Assembly: GCA_919902985.1 (NCBI GenBank)
Contig: CAKKSC010000028.1
Span: 1 to 55,369 of the forward strand
Direction: 5' to 3'
Source of the DNA: Desulfuromonadales bacterium
GTDB lineage: Bacteria; Desulfobacterota; JAENJC01
Length of the DNA stretch: 55,369 nt
The notes under the pieces were generated by a model, which did not search any database, was not told the origin of the DNA, and saw nothing but the letters and a program-made list of their open reading frames with translations. The translations under genes and the position numbers were made by a program. Below are positions 8,405 through 17,980 of the stretch, in pieces. Numbering within the stretch: position 1 is the first letter of the stretch; every line of letters begins with the position of its first letter.

Positions 8405-10027
8405 TCAGGACTTTTTAAGTATCTTTTTAAAAAACCGTTTTAGTATCCCCTCCTTTTCTTTAGTTTCATTTGTGACAGTTTCACTGCTTTCTGCGGCTGG
8501 CTGAGGCTTTGCTGAGTCGGGTGCGGCATGAGCGGCCCATTCCCTCTTTCGCTCATTCGGACTGTGGCTGCCGGGCCGGGGCCTTTCTCCCCGATGGTGA
8601 TCGGGCCTTGACCTCTTTTGAGCAGGGTTTTCTGCCTTCAACTCAGCGCCGGCCTCTTTTCCCCCGGCAGGGAAGGGGTGCCTTTCATGGCGCCTCGGCT
8701 GGCTGGAGGGTTTAGCGCCCTGCTTCTCCTGCTTAGGGTGTGCCGCCCTCTCTTTTGGCCTCTCTTTTGAGCCATCCCTTGAAAAGGTTTTTCCGCGCTT
8801 TTCGGGGCCACCAGGTTTCCCGGCCTTTCTTTCGAAGCCCTTTTCCCTTTCTCCTCTTCCATAGGTATACGCCGGGGCTGTGTCTTTTACCATCTCCGAG
8901 GTTTCTATCCATTCATTCTCTATCTTCCGCTCTATGTATTTTTCTATCTCAGGGAGGTTAAGGACGTGGTCCTCGCACGCAAGGCTGTATGCCTTGCCGC
9001 TTTTCCCAGCCCTTGCCGTCCTCCCGATGCGGTGGACGTAATTAGCAGCGTCCTCTGGCAGGTCGTAGTTGACGACGTGAGTTATACCGTCTATGTGCAG
9101 TCCTCTGGCGGCCACGTCGGTTGCAACCAGCATTTTGATATTCCCGGACTTCATCCCCTCAATGATCTTATGACGGCGTTCCTGGCTCACGTCCCCGGTC
9201 AGAACCTTTGCAGGGAAGCCGTTGGCTGCAAGCTTCCATCCGAGCATCTCGGCCGTCCTTTTCATGTTCGTGAATATGATACTGCGCTCCACCTCTCCCC
9301 TTTTAAGAAGCGTCATCAGCATAGGAAGCTTCTCCTCGTTGGAGACGTAAATCACCTTCTGGTCTATGGTGTTTACGGTCACCTGATCGGGCTCTATCTC
9401 GATCATCGCAGGGTCGGGCTTCATGTAGCGGGAGGCAAGGCTCCTGACGTTATCATCTATGGTTGCGGAAAAGAGCAGCGTCTGCCTCGGCTTATTCTTC
9501 GGCAGGTGGCCAGCTATGTACATTATGTCCGGGGCAAACCCCATGTCGAACATCCGGTCAGCCTCATCGATGACGAATATCTCCATGTTGTCGAGGGAAA
9601 GGGTCCTTGACTTGTAAAGGTCTATCATCCGTCCTGGAGTGGCCACCACAAGGTCTACGCCGCTTTTAAAGGCTTTTATCTGCTTGTCGTACTCCACTCC
9701 GCCGTATACGGCCACCGACCTGAACGGGAAGTGCTTGCACAGCTTTTCGCAGTCATCGATGACCTGCGTGGCAAGCTCCCGTGTCGGCACCATCACAAGC
9801 GCCCTTGCTTTCCCAGAATTGCCCGGTTTGGCTGCCGAAAGCCTGCTGAATATCGTGAGAAGAAAGACGGCGGTCTTCCCTGACCCTGTCTGGGATTGGG
9901 CTATCACATCCTTTCCGGCGAGGCACTCAGGGAGGGATTGCTCCTGTATCGGGGTGCATTGCTCAAAACCGGCATCTTGTATCCCCTTTAATATCTCCGG
10001 GTTAAGGTCCAAGCTCTCAAATTTCAT
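8405..10027 (-). CDS. DEAD-box ATP-dependent RNA helicase, RhlE-like
   Basis: A 540-residue DEAD-box helicase that unwinds RNA, probably in ribosome assembly or RNA turnover. The motifs occur in order: Q motif CTPIQEQSLP, motif I SQTGSGKTAVF, PTRELATQ, DEADRMFDMGF, SAT, FTNMKRTAEML and HRIGRTARAGKSG. After about residue 375 comes a 160-residue tail rich in Arg, Lys, Pro and Gly (PERKRE-like stretches) that probably binds RNA. The shorter catalytic core and basic tail suggest RhlE rather than CshA or DeaD, but the subtype is not certain. It is monocistronic by layout, 111 bases upstream of the HD-GYP gene on the same strand. Confidence 0.92.
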   Translation of the reverse strand: MKFESLDLNPEILKGIQDAGFEQCTPIQEQSLPECLAGKDVIAQSQTGSGKTAVFLLTIFSRLSAAKPGNSGKARALVMVPTRELATQVIDDCEKLCKHFPFRSVAVYGGVEYDKQIKAFKSGVDLVVATPGRMIDLYKSRTLSLDNMEIFVIDEADRMFDMGFAPDIMYIAGHLPKNKPRQTLLFSATIDDNVRSLASRYMKPDPAMIEIEPDQVTVNTIDQKVIYVSNEEKLPMLMTLLKRGEVERSIIFTNMKRTAEMLGWKLAANGFPAKVLTGDVSQERRHKIIEGMKSGNIKMLVATDVAARGLHIDGITHVVNYDLPEDAANYVHRIGRTARAGKSGKAYSLACEDHVLNLPEIEKYIERKIENEWIETSEMVKDTAPAYTYGRGEREKGFERKAGKPGGPEKRGKTFSRDGSKERPKERAAHPKQEKQGAKPSSQPRRHERHPFPAGGKEAGAELKAENPAQKRSRPDHHRGERPRPGSHSPNERKREWAAHAAPDSAKPQPAAESSETVTNETKEKEGILKRFFKKILKKS

Positions 10028-10206
10028 ATTATCCTCTCAAAAAGGTATGGTTAGCGTGTGGAGAGCTGGTTGCTTTGTCTTTTCGCAGCTTTTACAGTCA
10101 TAATCCTTTTCATTATTGTTTATGCTGGCAATCTTGTCAAGGAAAAGGCATTGAATTGTATCAATGCTCCTTGCCTTTATCCCCCTTATCTGGTAATTGT
10201 TAATCT

Positions 10207-10302
10207 ATGACTGTAGATGAACTTGTGACAAGATTAGGTGTCAGAGGAGATGAAGTTGAAGTGAGATTTAATACCAATTCGCCTTCAAATGATAAGACAT
10301 GA
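10207..10302 (+). pseudogene. MoaD/ThiS-like remnant cut by a repeat
   Basis: A 31-codon frame reads MTVDELVTRLGVRGDEVEV, which matches the helix and following strand in the middle of MoaD/ThiS-like sulfur-carrier proteins. An in-frame stop lies just upstream and the first strand is missing. At 10271 the sequence runs into a copy of the ATACCAA repeat and stops, so the Gly-Gly C-terminus is missing. It is best read as a gene fragment destroyed by the repeat. The family match is from pattern only. Confidence 0.4.
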
Positions 10303-10389
10303 AGGCTCAGGTATAATACCCTCCGGGTATAAATGCCAAGTAAGCTTTCTATGATTACGATTATTTAATGTTTGAAAGCAACTTGGTAT
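10271..10389. repeat. MITE, ATACCAA family, copy 1
   Basis: The left end ATACCAATTCG and right end CAACTTGGTAT are imperfect inverted ends about 119 bases apart, with an internal TACCCTCCGGGTATAAA palindrome. The same ends flank 21117-21221 in the opposite orientation. It interrupts the MoaD-like remnant. The rest of the gap 10028-10394 contains only a small hairpin, GCATTGA/TCAATGC, near 10130-10150. Confidence 0.6.
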
Positions 10390-10394
10390 AAAAA

Positions 10395-10616
10395 CTATTC
10401 GCGTGGCAACAACCCTCTTTCGTTGCGTTCCGGGATTGGCAGATAGTTTTCTTCCAGGTGCAGGATAAGGCGATTTTCCAAATAAGGCGCCCACCCGTCC
10501 GAATTGGTTTTCCAACAAGACAGGCAGACAGTAATTTGATAGCGGGGAATATGATATCCGTTGTATATATGTGGTCCGAACTGAAACTGATTGCCGCAGA
10601 TAGGACACAGGATCAT
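10395..10616 (-). CDS. small zinc-ribbon-like hypothetical protein
   Basis: A 73-residue protein with two CxxC pairs, CPICG at residues 4-8 and CLSC near residue 31, separated by FQFGPHIYNGYHIPRYQI. The rest, WAPYLENRLILHLEENYLP and IPERNERG, looks conserved rather than random, and I recall similar small proteins scattered in other genomes. The knuckles suggest a zinc-binding fold; no function is known to me. Its end abuts the ATACCAA repeat at 10271-10389. It stands alone, divergent from the CNB gene at 10849. Confidence 0.55.
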   Translation of the reverse strand: MILCPICGNQFQFGPHIYNGYHIPRYQITVCLSCWKTNSDGWAPYLENRLILHLEENYLPIPERNERGLLPRE

Positions 10617-10723
10617 TACTTGGCTTTCTGACAGTTTTTTTGTCTCCTGTCGGTGTTTTTGTTCTGCAACTGTATTTGCAGGTAATATAAATGAAATAAC
10701 GGAAGATGTCTAATATCTAATCG

Positions 10724-10753
10724 TTGACTGAGCGATGTTATTGTATGTATATT
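10724..10753 (+). promoter_or_regulatory. predicted sigma-70 promoter for the CNB gene
   Basis: TTGACT (10724-10729) and TATATT (10748-10753) are separated by 18 bases, about 95 bases upstream of the CNB start codon. No other element is evident in 10617-10848. Confidence 0.45.
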
Positions 10754-10848
10754 GTCCTAAGTAATCTGAAGTTTGAGATAGTGGCATCCCTGAAATACGG
10801 TTGATACGACTATTTTTTCATTATAACAATGGAGAGGTGTCCGGGCCT

Positions 10849-11292
10849 ATGAGAGACTTGAATGCGCTTTTAAATAATCAATTGCTTTTTGGTCTTAGCG
10901 AAACACAGCTTCAGATGTTGGCAGATGTGGCCGAAGAAAAGGGATATAGCACAGGAGAGACCATCTTCCGTGAAGGAGAAATGGGCAACTCCCTCGTAAT
11001 CATAGTTTCAGGAAAAGCAGACCTCATTAAAAAGAAAAAAGACGGGAGCGAGGTTATACTTGCTTCCTGCTCAAAGGGGGCATTCTTCGGCGAGATGACC
11101 CTGATAAACGTAGAGCCTCGATCTGCAACCATCAGGGCTACTGAGGATACCGAGGTGATCTTCCTTATGAACACCGCCCTTGGCGATATATTCCAGACGG
11201 AGAGGGAGCTTTTTATAGTCCTCTTGATAAACATGACGAGGATTCTTTCAAAAAGGCTGCGACAGACGAACAACAGGCTGATGGAGACATAA
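10849..11292 (+). CDS. cyclic nucleotide-binding domain protein
   Basis: A 147-residue single CNB (CAP-ED) domain without a DNA-binding helix-turn-helix. The phosphate-binding cassette is visible as GAFFGEMTLINVEPRSATIRA, with the Glu and Arg that hold cyclic nucleotide phosphate and ribose. The beta-roll is GETIFREGEMGNSLVIIVSG. The frame is open from a TTG at 10801, but GGAGAGG at 10831-10837 favours the ATG at 10849 (MRDLNALLNN). It precedes the GGDEF cyclase by about 90 bases on the same strand. The class III cyclase at 35599 is a possible cAMP source, but this link is inference. Confidence 0.85.
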   Translation: MRDLNALLNNQLLFGLSETQLQMLADVAEEKGYSTGETIFREGEMGNSLVIIVSGKADLIKKKKDGSEVILASCSKGAFFGEMTLINVEPRSATIRATEDTEVIFLMNTALGDIFQTERELFIVLLINMTRILSKRLRQTNNRLMET

Positions 11293-11384
11293 ATATATAA
11301 GGTTAGCCTATATAATAAATAAATAAGGCGAGACCCCCGATAAATTCTGGCAAATTTGCTGCTTCTATGATAGCATTGTAAAAA

Positions 11385-13436
11385 ATGACCCAACGATATG
11401 CCAAATCAGTAATGACCGTGCTCTTCCTGTTGTTTGTTGTCCCCTTAACAGTACTGCTATTCCTTGAGATCAAAGAGGTAAACAGGCGGATCGACTTTAC
11501 TCAAAAAGAACGGATGGGAGCAGAGGTCAACAGGTCCTTAAGAAGATTGATGGAGCATCTCCTGCATCACAGGGGGATGATGGTGCCATATCTTACAGGC
11601 GACACCTCTTTCAAAACTGATATTGAGAATGAACATTCCTTAATAGCAACAGAGATTGAGGCCATTGACTCATTGAGTAAGAGATATGGCACTTCATTAA
11701 AAATAGAGGACAGATGGGAAGATTTTAAGAAGGAATGGCAGAAATTAGAATTTACAGAGAACACCCTGGCAATAGAAGAGAGCTCTGACACCCACACAAA
11801 GATAATTGACAATACCATAGAGTTAATTTCCTACATTGGCGAGACATCCAATCTGATCCTCGACCCCCATATAACAACTTACTACCTGATGGATTCTATA
11901 ACGGTCCACCTCCCCAGACTGATAGATAGTCTCGGCCAATCAAGGATACTTGGCGTGATGGCAGCGATCAGCCACAAGATTACACCGAATAGTAAAAGGC
12001 AGCTCACAGTCCTGACTGGATCGATAATATACTCAATGGCCGAAACCGAGGTTAGGGTTAAAAAGGCCGTCTTAAGCGATCCGGGTATTATATTTCCATT
12101 GGAGGGCGCTATTAATGAACTTGATGCTAAAGTAAATAGTTTCCTTGGAAAAATCGATAACAAGATCATTGATGCGCCGAAAATAAAAATTAAAGAAGGC
12201 GCCTATTATAGGGATGCTACAGAGGCGCTAAACGCAGCTTTTAAGGTATATGACGCGGTATACCCCTCTTTGGACAATCTCTTGCAGGAGCGCATATCCG
12301 GATATCAGGCCGAAAAAAATATCTTACTTGCCATCTCTTTGTGTATATCTGCCATATTTCTTTATCTATTCACCGCATTTGCAAGAAGTACGGTCAGTCT
12401 CGGTGCTGTTAGAGACCATCTGAGATACCAGGTTGAATTTGAAAAACTCGTTGCTTCCATCTCAACCAGGTTTCTCAATACTTCGAACGGCAATTCAGTG
12501 AGTGTTATGAGCGAGGCATTGCAAAAGATCGGTGAATTTGTTCATGTTGATACGTGTTATGTATCCCTCTTCTCAAGCGACGGTCTCAAGATAGACATGC
12601 TCTACGAATGGTGCTCTGAAGGGATCGAGCCTCAAAAAGACGTTTACAGACAACTACCCGCTGACAAGCTCCCGTGGGCAACAAGAAAGCTTAAGAATTT
12701 CGAAAACCTCAATGTAACGAGTGTGGAAGATCTTCCTCCTGATGCATGGGCAGAAAAAGCACTATTGCAGGCCACCGGTGTAAATTCCATGCTTATCATT
12801 CCTCTGGGATACCACGGGACCGCCATCGGATTTCTGGGATTTAATTCAATCAGGGTTGAAAGAAAGTGGACGGAACAAGAGATATCACTTCTTAAGATTG
12901 TTGGAGAGTTTTTTGTAAGTATCTTTGAGCGCGAACAGGCAGAAGCAGCCCTTGAACGCTTGTCCGTGACAGACCATTTGACCCAGATATTCAACAGGCT
13001 GAAATTCGAAAATGTCCTCCATGCAGAAATCCAGAGGGCCAGGAGGCATAATAGGATCTTCTCGCTCATAATGTTCGATATCGATCATTTCAAAAAGATA
13101 AACGACTCCTTTGGCCACGAGGCGGGAGACAATGTACTCAGGAAGCTGGCCCAAATTATCTCAGTACATATCAGAGCAGTTGATATGTTCGCCAGATGGG
13201 GAGGTGAGGAGTTTGTCATACTGGTTGTAGAGACCCATGTTGAAGACGCAAAGAGCTTTGCTGAAAAGCTCAGAAAGGATATAGAATCGACCAGTTTTTC
13301 CTCCGGGAGCCTCACATGCAGCTTCGGGGTCACGGAATACTGTAAAGCTGATGACAACTCGACCATCCTAAAAAGGGCGGATGAAGCACTTTATGAAGCA
13401 AAGAGGAATGGAAGAAACCTGGTTTGTGTTCAGTAA
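11385..13436 (+). CDS. membrane diguanylate cyclase (helical sensor-GAF-GGDEF)
   Basis: A 683-residue signalling enzyme. TM1 is at about residues 11-29. A large helical periplasmic sensor with ILDPHITTYYLMDS resembles those of some chemoreceptors. TM2 (NILLAISLCISAIFLYLFTA) follows near 313-333. A GAF domain spans about 350-515. The GGDEF domain has RWGGEEFVIL with GGEEF at 606-610, the active form, and an inhibitory I-site RAVD at 597-600. It should make c-di-GMP from two GTP with product inhibition. The two HD-GYP enzymes in this window would oppose it. The ligand is unknown. Confidence 0.92.
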   Translation: MTQRYAKSVMTVLFLLFVVPLTVLLFLEIKEVNRRIDFTQKERMGAEVNRSLRRLMEHLLHHRGMMVPYLTGDTSFKTDIENEHSLIATEIEAIDSLSKRYGTSLKIEDRWEDFKKEWQKLEFTENTLAIEESSDTHTKIIDNTIELISYIGETSNLILDPHITTYYLMDSITVHLPRLIDSLGQSRILGVMAAISHKITPNSKRQLTVLTGSIIYSMAETEVRVKKAVLSDPGIIFPLEGAINELDAKVNSFLGKIDNKIIDAPKIKIKEGAYYRDATEALNAAFKVYDAVYPSLDNLLQERISGYQAEKNILLAISLCISAIFLYLFTAFARSTVSLGAVRDHLRYQVEFEKLVASISTRFLNTSNGNSVSVMSEALQKIGEFVHVDTCYVSLFSSDGLKIDMLYEWCSEGIEPQKDVYRQLPADKLPWATRKLKNFENLNVTSVEDLPPDAWAEKALLQATGVNSMLIIPLGYHGTAIGFLGFNSIRVERKWTEQEISLLKIVGEFFVSIFEREQAEAALERLSVTDHLTQIFNRLKFENVLHAEIQRARRHNRIFSLIMFDIDHFKKINDSFGHEAGDNVLRKLAQIISVHIRAVDMFARWGGEEFVILVVETHVEDAKSFAEKLRKDIESTSFSSGSLTCSFGVTEYCKADDNSTILKRADEALYEAKRNGRNLVCVQ

Positions 13437-13478
13437 ACGATAACCGAGGGGGAAATTTAATTCATCATAGCTGTTAAT

Positions 13479-13500
13479 GGTGCGTGGGACGCACCCTACG
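13479..13500. repeat. GGTGCG hairpin repeat, second copy
   Basis: This 22-mer is identical to 431-452. It lies between the convergent GGDEF and dxs genes. Flanking AACGATAA (from about 13436) and TTATCGTT (about 13508) form an outer eight-base stem, so the whole unit could fold and act as a bidirectional transcription barrier, although no T-run follows. Confidence 0.55.
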
Positions 13501-13523
13501 AACTGCATTATCGTTCACTATAA

Positions 13524-15437
13524 TTATCGCAAGAGGAGTTCTCTGACCGCCTTAACTATTCCTTCTTTGTCAATACCATACCTCTTTCTTAAGGTATCCT
13601 GTCCGCCGTGTTCCACGAATTTATCGGGTATTCCAAGCCTCTTCACTTTTATCCCGGTAACACCATTTTCCTCAAGCATCTCAAGTACCGCGCTCCCGAA
13701 TCCTCCTTGAAGCACATTCTCTTCCACCGTAAGAAGCTTTCCGCTCTTATGGACCTCACTTAGTATAAGTTCGGCATCCAGTGGTTTGACAAACCTGGCA
13801 TTTATGACCGAGGCGTTTATCCCGTCCTTCTCAAGCTCATCGGCAGCCGATAAAGCAGGATAGACAGTCGAACCTATTGCAACTATGCAGATATCCTTGC
13901 CATCCTTCAGGGTCTCCCCCCTACCCTTCTCCAATTCTTTTGTAACCTCAACCTTATCCTTAATCTTAAGGTCAGGGACAGATCCCCTCGGATACCTTAT
14001 GGACACAGATCCTCCCCACGAAAATGCGCACTTAAGCATCTCAGACAACTCGCCCCCATCCTTCGGAGCCATGACAATCATATTGGGAATATGTCTCAGG
14101 TAAGAAAAGTCGAACAGGCCATGATGGGTAGGGCCGTCTGCACCAACTATCCCGCTCCTGTCAAGGGCAATGAGCACAGGAAGCTTCTGTAGACATACGT
14201 CATGAAGTATCTGGTCATAGGCCCTTTGCATGAAGGTCGAATATACCACTACAACAGGTTTATAACCTTCACAGGCAAGTCCTGCCGCAAATGTCAGGGC
14301 GTGCTGCTCTGCGATCCCCACATCAAAGAACCTTTCAGGAAACTCCTTCTCGAACCTGTCAAGTCCCGTACCTTGAGGCATGGCTGCTGTTATTGCCAGA
14401 ATGTCGTTATCCTTCCTGGCCAGTTCTGATAATCTGTCACCGAATATGTCTGTATAGGAACGTTTCTCGCCAAGCTTGGCCGCCTTTCCTGTAGCAATAT
14501 CGAAGGAGCCGACCCCGTGAAACTCGTCAGGCTTTTCCTCCGCAGGTTTATAACCCTTCCCCTTCTTTGTCACCAGGTGAAGCAGGATGGGGCCGTTTAA
14601 GATTTTTATGTTGTTAAGGGTATCCATGAGGAAATCAAGGTCATGGCCGTCTATAGGCCCGAAGTATTTGAATCCGAGCTCCTCAAATAGCATCCCCGGA
14701 ACTATCAGGTTTTTAAATGACTCCTCGGCCCTCCTTGCCAGATCAGCCATGGAACCGCCTATTTTAGGGATGTGTTTTAGAAAAGACTCCGTCTCCTTCC
14801 GGAACTTGTTGTAGAAGTACCCGGTCATTATCCTGTTCAGATAGGATGAAAGCCCTCCGACATTCTGGGAAATGGACATCTCGTTGTCATTTAAGATGAC
14901 TATGAGGTCTGTATCCAGGTGGCCGGCATGGTTCAAACCTTCGAAGGCCAGCCCTGCTGTCATGGAGCCATCGCCGATCACAGCGATTACCTTGTTTTTC
15001 CCTCCACGTAAATCCCTTGCCTTTGCCATCCCAAGGGCCGCAGATATGGATGTGCTGGAATGCCCTACATCAAAGGAGTCATACTCGCTTTCCTCCCTTT
15101 TGGGGAAGCCGCTTATTCCGCCTTCCTGTCTCAGGGTATGGAAGGAGTCCCTCCTCCCTGTAAGAAGCTTGTGGGCATACGCCTGATGTCCCACATCCCA
15201 TATGATCTTGTCTGATGGGGTATCGAAGATATAATGGAGGGCAACGGTCAATTCGACGACGCCGAGGGATGAGGCCAGATGTCCGCCTGTCTTTGAGACA
15301 GTTGAAATTATAGTCTCTCTGAGTTCGGACGCAAGTTGACTTAAATCTTCCGGCCTCAGCCTTTTCAGGTCTTTAGGAGAGTTTATATTCTGAAGAAAGG
15401 ATTCTTGACTCCTGACTCCTGACTCCTGGCTTTTCAA
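13524..15437 (-). CDS. dxs: 1-deoxy-D-xylulose-5-phosphate synthase
   Basis: The first enzyme of the MEP isoprenoid pathway; it condenses pyruvate and glyceraldehyde 3-phosphate using thiamine diphosphate. Length is 637 residues, normal for the family. Visible motifs are [19 protein letters not shown], the thiamine site [18 protein letters not shown] with NDNEMSIS, and transketolase-like [13 protein letters not shown]. The C-terminal domain includes [10 protein letters not shown]-like residues. The start is odd: a TTG overlaps the ftsY stop (TTTTGA), and the first 14 codons are built from tandem GGAGTCA repeats, so the original start may have been replaced. No other start codon lies near the conserved N-terminus. 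It is probably co-transcribed with ftsY. Confidence 0.95.
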   Translation of the reverse strand: MKSQESGVRSQESFLQNINSPKDLKRLRPEDLSQLASELRETIISTVSKTGGHLASSLGVVELTVALHYIFDTPSDKIIWDVGHQAYAHKLLTGRRDSFHTLRQEGGISGFPKREESEYDSFDVGHSSTSISAALGMAKARDLRGGKNKVIAVIGDGSMTAGLAFEGLNHAGHLDTDLIVILNDNEMSISQNVGGLSSYLNRIMTGYFYNKFRKETESFLKHIPKIGGSMADLARRAEESFKNLIVPGMLFEELGFKYFGPIDGHDLDFLMDTLNNIKILNGPILLHLVTKKGKGYKPAEEKPDEFHGVGSFDIATGKAAKLGEKRSYTDIFGDRLSELARKDNDILAITAAMPQGTGLDRFEKEFPERFFDVGIAEQHALTFAAGLACEGYKPVVVVYSTFMQRAYDQILHDVCLQKLPVLIALDRSGIVGADGPTHHGLFDFSYLRHIPNMIVMAPKDGGELSEMLKCAFSWGGSVSIRYPRGSVPDLKIKDKVEVTKELEKGRGETLKDGKDICIVAIGSTVYPALSAADELEKDGINASVINARFVKPLDAELILSEVHKSGKLLTVEENVLQGGFGSAVLEMLEENGVTGIKVKRLGIPDKFVEHGGQDTLRKRYGIDKEGIVKAVRELLLR

Positions 15438-16357
15438 AAGAGGGCCTCCACAAACTCCGACGGTTCAAAGTGCCGCAGATCTTCAACTCCCTCGCCGATC
15501 CCTATGAACTTCACGGGTATCTTAAGTTCGTCAACTATGCTTACCACAACGCCGCCCTTGGCTGTGCCGTCCAGTTTTGTAAGGACTATACCTGTTATCT
15601 CCACGGCTTCCTTGAAGAGCCTTGCCTGGGAAACGGCGTTCTGCCCTGTAGTGGCATCCAGAACCAGTAATATTTCATGGGGCGCACCAGACACCTCTCT
15701 CTCCACCACCCTCCTGGTCTTTTTTAGCTCCTCCATTAAATTTGTCTTTGTATGGAGCCTTCCTGCGGTATCTGCTATGAGTATATCGGTTCCTCTGCTC
15801 TTTGCAGCCTTAATGGCGTCGAATAACACTGCAGAGGGGTCTGAGCCTTCCTTGTGTTTTATTATGCCGCACCCTGCCCGCTCCCCCCAGACTTCAAGCT
15901 GCTCAATGGCTGCAGCCCGAAAAGTGTCTCCGGCGCACAAAAGGACCGACTTCCCTTCCGCATTGTATTTTGAAGCAAGCTTTCCTATGGTAGTCGTCTT
16001 TCCTACGCCGTTCACACCAACAACCATAATGACAAAAGGCTTTCCCCTACCCGTATCTATCGCATTACCGGTACTTTTAAGTATTGTCAGTATCTCTTCC
16101 TTCAGGTAGGCCTTTACAAGTCCTGCATCATCCGATTCCCCGCGTCTTAACCTCTCCCGGACCTTTTCTATAAGCCTGTAAGACGTCTGGACGCCAAGGT
16201 CCGAGGTCACCAGTATCTCTTCCAGTTCGTCATAGAGGTCCTCGTCAATCCTCTTCCTTCCTAGAACGACCTGGTCTATCTTGTCAGTCAGCCCCCTGCG
16301 GGTCTTTGAAAGCCCCTCCTTCAGACGCTGGAATAAACCCTTTTTTTCTTCAGCCAT
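15434..16357 (-). CDS. ftsY: signal recognition particle receptor FtsY
   Basis: The SRP receptor GTPase that docks ribosome-SRP complexes at the membrane for co-translational insertion. Its 307 residues cover the N and G domains only; the long acidic A domain of E. coli FtsY is missing, as in many bacteria. Motifs seen are the P-loop [31 protein letters not shown] and [10 protein letters not shown], plus the C-terminal [18 protein letters not shown]-type end. It overlaps the start of dxs by four bases, pointing to coupled translation. It is divergent from glmU. Confidence 0.96.
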   Translation of the reverse strand: MAEEKKGLFQRLKEGLSKTRRGLTDKIDQVVLGRKRIDEDLYDELEEILVTSDLGVQTSYRLIEKVRERLRRGESDDAGLVKAYLKEEILTILKSTGNAIDTGRGKPFVIMVVGVNGVGKTTTIGKLASKYNAEGKSVLLCAGDTFRAAAIEQLEVWGERAGCGIIKHKEGSDPSAVLFDAIKAAKSRGTDILIADTAGRLHTKTNLMEELKKTRRVVEREVSGAPHEILLVLDATTGQNAVSQARLFKEAVEITGIVLTKLDGTAKGGVVVSIVDELKIPVKFIGIGEGVEDLRHFEPSEFVEALF

Positions 16358-16433
16358 AAAACACCTTTCCCTTACATGATGTTCGGCAATAATACTTTAT
16401 TCATGCAGGGAATTCAAGCCTATTCCCACCCCC

Positions 16434-16462
16434 TTGAATTACTCGAAGGTCTGTGAGATAAT
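16434..16462 (+). promoter_or_regulatory. predicted sigma-70 promoter for glmU
   Basis: TTGAAT (16434-16439) and GATAAT (16457-16462) with a 17-base spacer lie about 30 bases upstream of the glmU start. Confidence 0.5.
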
Positions 16463-16493
16463 CCTTTGCAATTAAATTATGGAGGTACGCAGG

Positions 16494-17873
16494 TTGAAAA
16501 CGGCTGTCATAATCCTTGCAGCAGGCAAGGGGACCAGGATGAAATCAGAAAAGGCAAAGGTGCTGCACGAGATTGGAGGGAAACCCATCCTTTATTATGT
16601 TTTGGATGCCTCAAGAAGATTAGAGGCAGATAAAACAATTGTTGTAGTTGGGCACCAGTCAGATACAGTTAAAGAGGTTTTTTCCGGTAAAGGCCTTGTC
16701 TTTGTGGAACAGAAAGAACAGCTCGGCACAGGTCATGCCGTTATGCAGGCTGAGAAGGCCCTTAAGGGGTTTAAGGGAAACATACTCATCCTCTCAGGAG
16801 ATGTCCCCCTTATTACACTTGAGACACTGAAAGGGTTGATGGACCATCACAGCAAAGAGAAGGCAACCCTCACTGTACTGACAGCTGAACCTGAAAACCC
16901 TTATGGCTACGGCAGGATCATAAAGGACGCCGGAGGGAACATCAAAAAGATAGTTGAAGAAAAGGATGCATCGGCTGTAGAACGGAAGGTAAGAGAGATA
17001 AACACAGGGATTTACTGTGTGGCCTCAGAGTTTATGTTTAAAGCCCTGAAGGGTATAAAACCCAAAAATGCTCAGAAAGAATACTATCTCACGGATATAG
17101 TCAGGATAGCTGTAAAAAACAAGAAGAAGGCAGCAACTTACAAAACTGCCGATTTTAAAGAGGCAATGGGGATAAACTCACGGTTAGAGCTTGCGGAGGC
17201 CGAGCTCATACAGAGGACAAGGACTCTGGGTGAGCTGATGAAAAACGGTGTCACAATCATAGACCCAGCATGCACCTATATCTCCCCCTCAGTCAGGATA
17301 TCAGCGGATACCATCGTCTTCCCAGGCTCCATGATAAGCGGACAAACAGCTATAGGCAAGGGAACGATAATAGGACCGGGATGCGTAATATCCGATGCAA
17401 AGATTGGAGATGATGTAAATATAAAGGCCTACTCAGTAATAGATAAAAGCGAGATCGAAGATGGAGCATTTATTGGCCCTATGGCCCATGTGAGGCCTGA
17501 ATCGGTGATTAAGAAGGGAGCCCATATAGGGAACTTTGTCGAGGTCAAGAAATCAAAAATAGGCATAGGCTCCAAGGCCAACCACCTATCATATATCGGG
17601 GATGCCACTATCGGGAAAGGAGTTAATATTGGCGCAGGGACCATAACATGCAACTACGACGGCGTAAAAAAACATCAGACCATGATTGAGGATAATGTCT
17701 TTGTAGGAAGCGACACCCAGCTTGTGGCGCCGGTCAGGATAGGAAAAGGTTCTCTTATCGGAGCAGGAACCACTGTTACTGAGGATGTCCCGGAAGGCTC
17801 GCTGGTCTTGAGCAGGGTCAGACAGCTAACAAAGGAAGGATTGGCAAAAAAATATCTGAGACGAAAGGGCTAA
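16494..17873 (+). CDS. glmU: bifunctional GlmU (GlcN-1-P acetyltransferase / GlcNAc-1-P uridylyltransferase)
   Basis: Makes UDP-GlcNAc for peptidoglycan and lipid A. The N-terminal uridylyltransferase begins AVIILAAGKGTRMKSEKAK and contains GDVPLI. The C-terminal left-handed beta-helix shows hexapeptide repeats from about residue 250 to the end, with the acetyltransferase features AHIGNFVEVKKSKIG, NHLSYIGDA and GAGTITCNYDG. An ATG at 16479 is in frame, but GGAGGT (16480-16485) lies inside that extension and is correctly spaced for the TTG at 16494, so I prefer the TTG. Length is then 459 residues. It stands alone between ftsY and the HD-GYP gene. Confidence 0.95.
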   Translation: MKTAVIILAAGKGTRMKSEKAKVLHEIGGKPILYYVLDASRRLEADKTIVVVGHQSDTVKEVFSGKGLVFVEQKEQLGTGHAVMQAEKALKGFKGNILILSGDVPLITLETLKGLMDHHSKEKATLTVLTAEPENPYGYGRIIKDAGGNIKKIVEEKDASAVERKVREINTGIYCVASEFMFKALKGIKPKNAQKEYYLTDIVRIAVKNKKKAATYKTADFKEAMGINSRLELAEAELIQRTRTLGELMKNGVTIIDPACTYISPSVRISADTIVFPGSMISGQTAIGKGTIIGPGCVISDAKIGDDVNIKAYSVIDKSEIEDGAFIGPMAHVRPESVIKKGAHIGNFVEVKKSKIGIGSKANHLSYIGDATIGKGVNIGAGTITCNYDGVKKHQTMIEDNVFVGSDTQLVAPVRIGKGSLIGAGTTVTEDVPEGSLVLSRVRQLTKEGLAKKYLRRKG

Positions 17874-17920
17874 GAAGTTAGACAGCAATCCATGATTGCA
17901 CTTTTCGAACCACATCCATC

Positions 17921-17980
17921 TTAATATATCTCAAGGACCAGATCGCTGTCGTCAACAATAAGTATCTTTTGCCTTGTCAT
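17921..17980 (-). pseudogene. response regulator, N-terminal stub
   Basis: An ATG overlapping the stop of the receiver/HD-GYP gene by four bases opens MTRQKILIVDDSDLVLEIY and then a stop. This is the first strand and acidic pair of a CheY-type receiver, cut after 19 codons. The overlap shows it was once the next gene of that operon. Nothing recognisable follows before the glmU end. Confidence 0.6.

Noticed and set aside
10285-10608. 107-codon minus-strand frame
   Set aside because: Overlaps the better zinc-ribbon gene at 10395-10616 and runs into the MITE; it lacks any conserved pattern.
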